Below, piece by piece: positions 39,466-45,712 of a stretch of DNA of 64,000 nucleotides. Made by a program: the position numbers and the translations under genes. The notes beneath the pieces are model-generated. The model did no database searches and was not told the origin of the DNA. It was given only the letters and a program-made list of their open reading frames with translations. How positions within the stretch are numbered: the stretch's first letter is position 1; the number at the start of each line of letters is the position of its first letter. Origin of the DNA: Parcubacteria bacterium C7867-004 (GTDB lineage: Bacteria > Patescibacteria > Paceibacteria > UBA9973 > UBA2103); NCBI GenBank assembly GCA_001189075.1, contig LFCN01000006.1, positions 372,001 to 436,000 on the forward strand, in the 5' to 3' direction.

Positions 39466-40143
39466 ATGAACCGCGCTACGTTCCTTACCTTCCTTGCGCT
39501 CATACTCCTCATTGCAGGAGGTACTATCTGGTACCTCACGTCTTCGCATGAGAAGGCGATTGAGAATCGGCAGCCTATCGTTGGGGAAGGTGCAACCGTT
39601 GCGGAGGGGCAAGCTATCTATACCAATGGCACGCACGGGTTCTCTGTTTTTTATCCGGAGTCCGCGACTGTCGATTACTCCTTCGATCCTACCTATCATC
39701 TTGCTTCTACCTGGCGCGCGAGCGCGCTTCCGGACTCAACGGGTACACCGGTTGTCTCCTTCATTCCGTATTCTGTAAAGAGCGATTCAACCTACCCACG
39801 CTATTACATCGCTATGGTGCGCATCGGTGTCTCGGAAGATCCTAAGGAAATCGCTTCTTGTCTTGAGCCGACGAAGGACCAAGGAGAGACGGAACTTCCG
39901 GACCGCGTTATCAATGGAACTACGTGGAAGGCATTCTCGTTCGAAAATGCCGGGATGATGCAGTACGCCCGCGGCATAAGCTATCGGAGCATCCATGAAG
40001 AGAAGTGCGTTGCCCTCGAGCAGATCCGCACCGGTTCGAGCTATCGCGATGAGCCGAAGGCTGAAGACATTGACGACAGCGTTCTGGATAAGGCGTATGA
40101 GGATTTGGATGCGATAGTCGCAGGAGTTACCTTCGTTCGCTGA
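39466..40143 (+). CDS. Anchored extracytoplasmic protein of unknown function
   Basis: 225 residues. TM helix at about 5-25 (TFLTFLALILLIAGGTIWYL), followed by a soluble domain with NGTHGFSVFYPESATVDY, a pattern seen at the start of PsbP-like or photosystem-type lipoprotein folds in many small anchored proteins. Two Cys. No firm family. Its TGA overlaps the -35 of the following tiny gene. Confidence 0.7.
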   Translation: MNRATFLTFLALILLIAGGTIWYLTSSHEKAIENRQPIVGEGATVAEGQAIYTNGTHGFSVFYPESATVDYSFDPTYHLASTWRASALPDSTGTPVVSFIPYSVKSDSTYPRYYIAMVRIGVSEDPKEIASCLEPTKDQGETELPDRVINGTTWKAFSFENAGMMQYARGISYRSIHEEKCVALEQIRTGSSYRDEPKAEDIDDSVLDKAYEDLDAIVAGVTFVR

Positions 40144-40172
40144 TTGACTCAGGCGCCGACGCTTGCTACGTT
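40144..40172 (+). promoter_or_regulatory. Promoter of the 25-residue gene
   Basis: TTGACT (40144-40149), 17-base spacer, TACGTT (40167-40172) with extended TGC. Predicted leader of about 42 bases. Confidence 0.6.
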
Positions 40173-40220
40173 CGTTTAGGGAATGTCGTGAGCATTCCGG
40201 GAATACCAGGGGAGGTTCGT

Positions 40221-40298
40221 ATGGCGACCCAGAAGAAGAAGCAGCGGAAGCAACAGCAACCGGGCTGGAAGCCCAACAAGAACAAGCGGACCGCGTAG
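40221..40298 (+). CDS. 25-residue highly basic peptide
   Basis: MATQKKKQRKQQQPGWKPNK and five further residues. Nine Lys/Arg in the first 20 and many Gln; it could bind RNA or the ribosome. GGGGAGG (40209-40215) lies 5 bases before the ATG, a strong Shine-Dalgarno sequence, and an intrinsic terminator follows 11 bases after the stop. Promoter, ribosome binding site and terminator make a self-contained unit despite the small size. Confidence 0.6.
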   Translation: MATQKKKQRKQQQPGWKPNKNKRTA

Positions 40299-40309
40299 CC
40301 CGCATACCC

Positions 40310-40337
40310 GACGACCCTAGGTCGTCGTTTTCTTTTG
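40310..40337 (+). terminator. Rho-independent terminator
   Basis: GACGACC, CTA loop, GGTCGTC followed by GTTTTCTTTT; ends the 25-residue gene just before the -10 of the next gene. Confidence 0.8.
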
Positions 40338-40338
40338 C

Positions 40339-40344
40339 TATACT
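40339..40344 (+). promoter_or_regulatory. -10 box TATACT, leaderless type
   Basis: Ends 7 bases before ATG 40352, within a few bases of the preceding terminator. Confidence 0.6.
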
Positions 40345-40351
40345 CGACTCA

Positions 40352-40855
40352 ATGGATATCAAGAAGGGCTCGTCGCTCTATGTCCGCAACATCATATTCG
40401 GCATTGAAGACAGTCTTGTCTCGACAGTCGGTCTCCTTTCCGGTATCGCGGTGGTGAACGTACCGCACCGTATAATTCTCGCTACCGGTCTTATCCTCAT
40501 ATTCGTCGAGGGCGTTTCCATGGCCATCGGAAGCTTTCTTTCTGAGGAGTCGGTGGAGGAATATGAGAGCGGCATGGCAGCCAAGGTGCTGCAGCCGATG
40601 CTCGGTGCTTTCGCGATGTTCTTGTCATACGTCATTGCAGGTTTTATCCCGCTCGCGCCGTACCTAATCTCTACGGGCGATACGGCTTTCTACTGGTCAA
40701 TAGGGCTTTCCGTACTCGCTCTCGCCGTTGTCGGTTTCGTCCAGGCTAAAATATCAAAGGTTCCGGCGTTTTCTCGAACCGTCCGCATGGTGCTCCTTGG
40801 CGGATTTGCAATAGGTATTGGTATCCTGGTGGGCAGGCTATTCGGTATTACTTAA
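40352..40855 (+). CDS. VIT1/CCC1-family membrane protein
   Basis: 167 residues with five hydrophobic helices. VRNIIFGIEDSLVSTVGLLSG is the diagnostic first-helix motif of the VIT1/CCC1 iron/manganese transporter family, and EGVSMAIGSFLSEESVEEYE the second-helix motif. The cytoplasmic metal-binding insertion of ferritin-like VITs is absent, so this is the short form. Probable role: divalent metal export or storage. Confidence 0.92.
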   Translation: MDIKKGSSLYVRNIIFGIEDSLVSTVGLLSGIAVVNVPHRIILATGLILIFVEGVSMAIGSFLSEESVEEYESGMAAKVLQPMLGAFAMFLSYVIAGFIPLAPYLISTGDTAFYWSIGLSVLALAVVGFVQAKISKVPAFSRTVRMVLLGGFAIGIGILVGRLFGIT

Positions 40856-40906
40856 AAAGAGTCAATATATAGGCCATATTTTGGTCAGTCTCGAGCTTTG
40901 TATGCC

Positions 40907-40935
40907 TTGACTTATTGTCATCTATATGCTAAAAC
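40907..40935 (+). promoter_or_regulatory. Promoter of the cold-shock-like protein gene
   Basis: TTGACT (40907-40912), 17-base spacer, TAAAAC (40930-40935) with extended TGC. It leaves a leader of about 100 bases. Confidence 0.6.
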
Positions 40936-41003
40936 AATGGGGAAGTTCGAAGTTCGTTGACTTCTTGTTATAACCCGATACCTGACTGCAAGGCATGCAG
41001 ACT

Positions 41004-41031
41004 CACGAGCCCAAGGGCTCTAAAACTCGTG
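41004..41031 (+). promoter_or_regulatory. Leader hairpins before the start codon
   Basis: CACGAG (41004-41009) can pair with CTCGTG (41026-41031); alternatively AGCCC (41008-41012) pairs with GGGCT (41015-41019). The two share bases and exclude each other, and the outer stem ends at the GGAG ribosome binding site (41031-41034). Confidence 0.45.
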
Positions 41032-41041
41032 GAGACCACAA

Positions 41042-42133
41042 ATGACCAATTCGCTTCAAGCCGCGCTCATCGCCGCGAACTTGGCCACCGAGGCCCAGAT
41101 CGACAAGGCGCTCGAGCGCAGCCCTCCCCGCAAGTGCCGCAAGGCGCATCGCAAGTACGGGAGGTCGCACAGCGTTCGTTCGTTCAGGTGGGATCATCCC
41201 ATGTTCGGCGCGCTGACCGTCTCGACTCTCAACTTCAACATGTTGGAGTCGAAGCAGAACGGGCCCAACACCTGGGCTCGGCTCCACTCGCAAAAGAGGG
41301 AGCCCCGATCCGTCGACTTCACGCTCATGGACGAGCTGGCGGACGGTGTCCGTCTGCTCGTCATCGACTCGGGCAAAGTCACTGAGACCGAAACCCTGGA
41401 CACCCTGCCGGAGTTCAACGTGCCGATCCGGTACGAAGGGGAACATCGTGTTCCGGCGACCCACGCCAAGACGGGGGACGACCGGGACCTGGTCTTCATC
41501 CGCCCAGACGGCAGCTTCGTGAACTTCGAAGTCTCCGTGGTCACCCGCAAGGGCGTCCACTGGGTCTGCGGCCAGGAAACCTACTGCGGCCAGATCGTCA
41601 TCATGGAAGTCGGAGTCGCGCAAACGCTCGACCTCGACTGCTACGAAATCGACGGGATGGCCCTGTCGGTCGTCCCGCTCTACGAAGAGAACGCGTACCC
41701 CGACCACGAGAACCCGACGCGCTTCAGGAACTTCCTGAAGATCCTGCCGGGCGCCACCGAGGTCCTCAAGTACGCGTACCGGCACAACGCCTACACTCCC
41801 GTCGAGGAGTGCGATCCGGCGGAATGGAAGCCCGAATGGCCCGAGCTCACCGAGCAACAGGTCAAGAAGGGCCTGAAGGCCGGCGTCGTCACCTTCTTCA
41901 ACATGGTGATGGGCTGGGGCTTCGCGGTCTGCAAGGACGGCGAGGAACTGAAGTACTGCCAAGTCCACTTCGCTCAGATGATCGACGACGCTGGCGTCCC
42001 GATCGCCACCAAGGGCGAACTGCCAGTGCTCCAGCCGATGAGCGGCGTTCTCCTGAAGTACAAGGCGAACGAGGAGGGTAAGCTCGCGGCAACCGTGATC
42101 CGGGTGCCCGCCGCGCCGACCGAATCGGAATAA
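41042..42133 (+). CDS. Unknown protein with a cold-shock-domain-like C terminus
   Basis: 363 residues from ATG 41042, with GGAG 8 bases upstream. The N terminus (NSLQAALIAANLATEAQIDKA) is a short helical segment followed by a basic region (PPRKCRKAHRKYGRSHS). The middle has several beta strands and Cys. Residues about 278-360 look like a diverged cold-shock domain: AGVVTFFNMVMGWGFAVCKD parallels the GxVKWFNxxKGFGFI motif and YCQVHFAQM parallels VFVHFS. RNA binding is an inference. Codons end in C far more often than in neighbours. It has its own TTGACT promoter, long leader and terminator. Confidence 0.75.
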   Translation: MTNSLQAALIAANLATEAQIDKALERSPPRKCRKAHRKYGRSHSVRSFRWDHPMFGALTVSTLNFNMLESKQNGPNTWARLHSQKREPRSVDFTLMDELADGVRLLVIDSGKVTETETLDTLPEFNVPIRYEGEHRVPATHAKTGDDRDLVFIRPDGSFVNFEVSVVTRKGVHWVCGQETYCGQIVIMEVGVAQTLDLDCYEIDGMALSVVPLYEENAYPDHENPTRFRNFLKILPGATEVLKYAYRHNAYTPVEECDPAEWKPEWPELTEQQVKKGLKAGVVTFFNMVMGWGFAVCKDGEELKYCQVHFAQMIDDAGVPIATKGELPVLQPMSGVLLKYKANEEGKLAATVIRVPAAPTESE

Positions 42134-42168
42134 CAAGAAAAGCAGCCGTAAAGAACGGCACCCAACTC

Positions 42169-42204
42169 GAGCGGAACCCCACCAGGTTCCGCTCTTTCTT
42201 TTTA
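42169..42204 (+). terminator. Rho-independent terminator
   Basis: GAGCGGAACC (42169-42178), CCACCA loop, GGTTCCGCTC (42185-42194) followed by TTTCTTTTT. Confidence 0.9.
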
Positions 42205-42248
42205 TGGTTCACGCGTATTCGCGTGGTATTTTTGAGATACGAGAATCT

Positions 42249-44483
42249 ATGGAAAAATCCTTTAATCCAGAAGAAGTTAAGGATGCGCTACTTCGCGTAT
42301 GGGAAGAGAGCGGATACGCTACTCCCCGCATCAATCAAAACAGTAGACGGTATTCGATGTTCTTGGTTCCGCCGAATGCGAGCGGTCCTCTGCATGTGGG
42401 TAACGCGCTCATGATCGCAATCCAAGACATCTTGGCTCGGTATCATCGCGCTAAGGGTGATGCGACGCTTTGGATTCCTGGTACTGATCATGGCGGATAT
42501 GAGACGCAGGTAACCTTCGAGCGTGAACTAGAAGCTGCGGGCAGGAGCAAGGATGAATTCACCCGGACAGAGTTCGTGGATGCCGTAGAGGATTTTGTCG
42601 CTAAGAACAATGAGACGATAGTTCGGCAGGTAAAAGCGATGGGAGCCAGCGTCGATTGGTCCCGTTTCCGCTACACGCTCGATAAGGATTCGCTGCGGTT
42701 CGTCGACCGCATGTTCAGGAAGATGATTGCGGACAAGCTTATTTACCGTAGCTCATACATGGTGAATTACTGTTCCGAGTGCACGACGATGCTCGCGGAT
42801 ATAGAGCTTAAGGAGGTGCCGAGCAATTCGCCATTATACGTAGTGAAGTTTCCCTTCAGGGAGGCTGACGGGTATCTCCCGCTCGCAACGACCCGTCCAG
42901 AGTTTCTGTTTGCAGTTACGCATATACTCGTGCATCCCCGTGACGAACGGTACGCAGAACATATCGGTTCAACGCTCCTTAATCCCGTTACGGGAGAAGA
43001 AGTACTGGTGATTGAAAGTAAACGGAAGCATGACCCCGATTCTCTGGAGTCACCGCTCTTTGTATTCTCACCGTCAAGCAGGAAATATGATTTTGAGTAC
43101 GCGATACGTAATGGGCTCCCGGTACGCAATCTGCTTGATTGGAAGGGATTGCTGATTGAGCGTAACCCGGGCATGACGCCGGAAGAAGCCCGTTCGGTTA
43201 CAGTCGACTTCTGTACGAAGGAAGGCTTATTGGAGCGGGTCGACGAAGCATTCGAAGGAACGAAATCCATCTGCAAGAAAGGCCATCCGGTTGAAAGCGT
43301 GATTCGCATGACCTGGTTCATGCGCCTTGATGACGAGCAGGTGCCGTTGCGAAAACCAGCACTCGAGATGCTTGAACGTGAACGTCTCGTTGTTCAACCG
43401 CACTGGAGGAAGAAAGGCCTCGCGGATTGGATAGGAAAGATGCACGATTGGCCTATCGCGCGCCAGAACGCGTGGGGCATTCGGATCCCCATCTGGTATG
43501 AGGTTACCGATCCGTCCTTGTTCACGGTGTGGTATCGAGATTCGGAAAGGGTACTGCGGCACGGCAATCTCAAGGCTCTTCTGGAAGAAGGGATATTGTT
43601 CGAGGAGGTGGTACAGGGTTTGGAACGAGTGTACGTCGCCGAGCGCTGTAACTGGACGCTCGAGCCTGCGGCTGGAAAAAAGTATCTTCCCGAGACCGAT
43701 ACGTTCGATACCTGGTTCTCGTCAGGGGCCTGGAGCGCAATGGTGTTCGAGAATAGTGCCTCATCTGAAACCTCTCACGCGTATCCGTCCGATGTCCTGG
43801 TTATCGGGCATGATCTCCTGCGGCTCTCGATTTCGCGGGAGATTATCCTCGGGGTGTATATGACCGGAAGACTCCCGTTCAGAAGAGTCTATTTCCATCA
43901 ACTCCTTAAGAGCGCCGACGGGCAGAAGATGTCAAAGAGTCTCGGCAATGCGATTACCCTTGATACCTATCTAGAAAAGTTTGGTGCTGATGTCACGAGG
44001 ATGGCTCTCGTCTCATATACCGGCCTCCAGGAAGACTTCGCTATTTCAGACGAACGTCTTGAGAGGTTCAAGTCCTTTTCCGATCGTCTCTGGAAGATCG
44101 GCAGGGCACTGGATGCCATAACTGCACATAATCCTCAGATATCAGTGTTTAGAGAATCGGCATCGCTCTCCGCAGACGATCAGGCACTTCTTTCAGGCCT
44201 GGAGGAAGTACGGGTATTGGCAGCTTCCTCGATTGAACGATATGCGCTCGCTGACGCGCAAGAGAAAGCGGTCTCATTTCTCCCGCGTCTTGAAGAGTTT
44301 GTTCTCGGGATCTTATCCAGGAACGATCCCGAGGGCGGAGCGGCAATCTTTTCGAAGGTATTGCGAAGCTATCTCATGATCCTGCATCCGTTCATGCCGT
44401 TTGAGACTGAAGAGCTGTCACGGACGCTATATCCTTCAGACGGACTACTAGCATCATTCGGATCGAACACCCGCCTTCATTAA
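42249..44483 (+). CDS. Diverged class Ia aminoacyl-tRNA synthetase, ValRS-like
   Basis: 744 residues from ATG 42249. Closest pattern is valyl-tRNA synthetase: PPNASGPLHVGNALMIAIQD (HIGH box as HVGN), WIPGTDHGGYETQ (usual GTDHAGIATQ), and QKMSKSLGN. The editing CP1 domain begins LATTRPEFLFAVTHILVHP, where ValRS has TTRPETMLGDTAVAVHP, so the editing-site residues are changed. The C-terminal coiled-coil arm of ValRS is missing. It may be the cell's ValRS or a paralogue with another task; no second ValRS is visible here. Codons are less biased (more A/T at third positions) than in neighbouring core genes. Confidence 0.82.
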   Translation: MEKSFNPEEVKDALLRVWEESGYATPRINQNSRRYSMFLVPPNASGPLHVGNALMIAIQDILARYHRAKGDATLWIPGTDHGGYETQVTFERELEAAGRSKDEFTRTEFVDAVEDFVAKNNETIVRQVKAMGASVDWSRFRYTLDKDSLRFVDRMFRKMIADKLIYRSSYMVNYCSECTTMLADIELKEVPSNSPLYVVKFPFREADGYLPLATTRPEFLFAVTHILVHPRDERYAEHIGSTLLNPVTGEEVLVIESKRKHDPDSLESPLFVFSPSSRKYDFEYAIRNGLPVRNLLDWKGLLIERNPGMTPEEARSVTVDFCTKEGLLERVDEAFEGTKSICKKGHPVESVIRMTWFMRLDDEQVPLRKPALEMLERERLVVQPHWRKKGLADWIGKMHDWPIARQNAWGIRIPIWYEVTDPSLFTVWYRDSERVLRHGNLKALLEEGILFEEVVQGLERVYVAERCNWTLEPAAGKKYLPETDTFDTWFSSGAWSAMVFENSASSETSHAYPSDVLVIGHDLLRLSISREIILGVYMTGRLPFRRVYFHQLLKSADGQKMSKSLGNAITLDTYLEKFGADVTRMALVSYTGLQEDFAISDERLERFKSFSDRLWKIGRALDAITAHNPQISVFRESASLSADDQALLSGLEEVRVLAASSIERYALADAQEKAVSFLPRLEEFVLGILSRNDPEGGAAIFSKVLRSYLMILHPFMPFETEELSRTLYPSDGLLASFGSNTRLH

Positions 44484-44538
44484 GCCTTAATCAAAAGGTA
44501 GTATGCTGATCTTCATACTCGCGTAGCATCCAATCCTC

Positions 44539-44871
44539 ATGACCATCGTTCACTGGCTTATAACCGCAGTCGCTATCGGCATTGCTGCCTACCTTATTCC
44601 AGGTATCGAGGTGACCCTTGTTGGTGCGCTCGTACTTGCGGTGGTGCTTGGTATCATCAACGCCTTCATCAAGCCGGTCATCGGACTGCTCACGCTCCCT
44701 ATTAACATCCTCACGCTTGGGCTCTTCTCGCTCGTGGTGAACGCGCTCCTCATCATGCTTGCAGGAATGATCGTCCCGGGATTCGTCGTGGCGGGATTCT
44801 GGCCGGCATTCTTCTTCGCGATCGTCGTCGCTCTTGTCTCAGCGCTCTTCGGCTCGGTCGTGAAGAACTAA
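44539..44871 (+). CDS. YvlD/DUF360-type membrane protein (phage holin family 4 superfamily)
   Basis: 110 residues with four hydrophobic helices. LGIINAFIKPVIGLLTLPIN and LFSLVVNALLIMLAGMIVPGF are the family signature. The holin name is by fold only; members are common chromosomal membrane proteins of unknown function, in some bacteria linked to envelope stress. Followed by a bidirectional terminator. Confidence 0.9.
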   Translation: MTIVHWLITAVAIGIAAYLIPGIEVTLVGALVLAVVLGIINAFIKPVIGLLTLPINILTLGLFSLVVNALLIMLAGMIVPGFVVAGFWPAFFFAIVVALVSALFGSVVKN

Positions 44872-44884
44872 GCTTCCTAAAGTA

Positions 44885-44926
44885 AAAAAGAAAGGCCCGA
44901 GCGCGAGGTGCGTTCGGGTCTTTTAC
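44885..44926. terminator. Bidirectional terminator
   Basis: GGCCCGAGCGC (44894-44904) pairs with GCGTTCGGGTC (44910-44920), two wobble pairs, with AAAAAAGAAA on one side and TTTTA on the other. It closes both the YvlD-like gene and the convergent 177-residue gene. Confidence 0.85.
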
Positions 44927-44946
44927 GTTGCGAGTTCGCTGTTCAC

Positions 44947-45480
44947 CTAGAAGCCGGGATGACTCCTGCTGCCAAGCGAAAGGACGATGCTGGCAGCGCG
45001 CCACGGTGGCTGTTCGTCCAGGACGTGTGCATCGAACTCGATCCGTTCGTCTTCCGGATCGAAGGTGATGGTTCCAGCTGCGTGAACCGCGCAGCTCGGA
45101 TAGAAGATCACGTCCACGACGAGTCCGGTTGGACGGACCCGCTCAGGTTCCTGCACGAAGCGTGCAGTCTCTGAAAGGTCGAGACCATAGGGCGTCGGGA
45201 GCACCGCCAGGATCGTCAGATCGTCGCCGGGAATGGTCAGCTCGTGGCCGTGCACGAGAGCATTCCACTCGGTGATTGCCGCCGGAGAGTGTTGCAGAAT
45301 GAGAGAGCGGAAATCCGCCGTCACCTTGATTAGCGGGCCGTCCTTGAAGAATTCCGCGGGGCGGAAGATCTCCTTGCGTGCGGGAAGCTCGAATCTGGTC
45401 GCGGGTTCCATTTTGTCGAAAACCGGAGGACCCGTCTCGGACCCCCTACGCCACGCGGTATGGCCTACGGTGTCAGTCAT
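44947..45480 (-). CDS. Unknown protein, isolated gene with own promoter
   Basis: 177 residues from ATG ending at 45480, preceded by AAGGAGT 6-7 bases upstream on the minus strand. No signal peptide or TM segment. The sequence has short beta strands (GPLIKVTADFRSLIL, GDDLTILAVLPTPYGLDLSE, RPTGLVVDVIFYPSCAVHAA) suggesting a compact beta-rich fold. No family recognised. Codons are C-rich like the other isolated genes. A TTGACT-N17-GATAGT promoter lies about 115 bases upstream. Confidence 0.7.
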   Translation of the reverse strand: MTDTVGHTAWRRGSETGPPVFDKMEPATRFELPARKEIFRPAEFFKDGPLIKVTADFRSLILQHSPAAITEWNALVHGHELTIPGDDLTILAVLPTPYGLDLSETARFVQEPERVRPTGLVVDVIFYPSCAVHAAGTITFDPEDERIEFDAHVLDEQPPWRAASIVLSLGSRSHPGF

Positions 45481-45594
45481 GACATACTCCTTGCTTACAA
45501 TGCTGTACGAAGGGGATTAAGCCCCAGCAGACAGCGTGCGAATGTGCACTCGCTCGCTGCTAGGGCCAACTACTATAAAAAGAACTAGAGGCGC

Positions 45595-45623
45595 ACTATC
45601 GCGCCGTATTGTGTGTAAGTCAA
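45595..45623 (-). promoter_or_regulatory. Promoter of the 177-residue gene
   Basis: On the minus strand TTGACT (45618-45623), 17-base spacer, GATAGT (45595-45600). Leader of about 108 bases. Confidence 0.6.
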
Positions 45624-45698
45624 GTCACCTTAGAAAAAGTGGACGCAGAAATTTTAGATCTTTTGTTCGCAACTCGGCATATTTAAACATTCATACCG

Positions 45699-45704
45699 TA
45701 TACT
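45699..45704 (+). promoter_or_regulatory. -10 box TATACT, leaderless type
   Basis: Ends 8 bases before ATG 45713 of the T4SS-type ATPase. Confidence 0.65.
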
Positions 45705-45712
45705 TGTCTGTA

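Noticed and set aside
40856..41041. Structured non-coding RNA gene
   Set aside because: The structure seen is best explained as the leader of the downstream gene with its own promoter.
41003..42136. Minus-strand frame of 377 codons opposite the cold-shock-like gene
   Set aside because: The plus frame has promoter, ribosome binding site, terminator and a domain-like pattern; the minus frame is an effect of the C-rich codon use.
44539..44871. Holin-like protein considered as prophage trace
   Set aside because: The YvlD/DUF360 family is chromosomal in many bacteria and no phage gene lies near.
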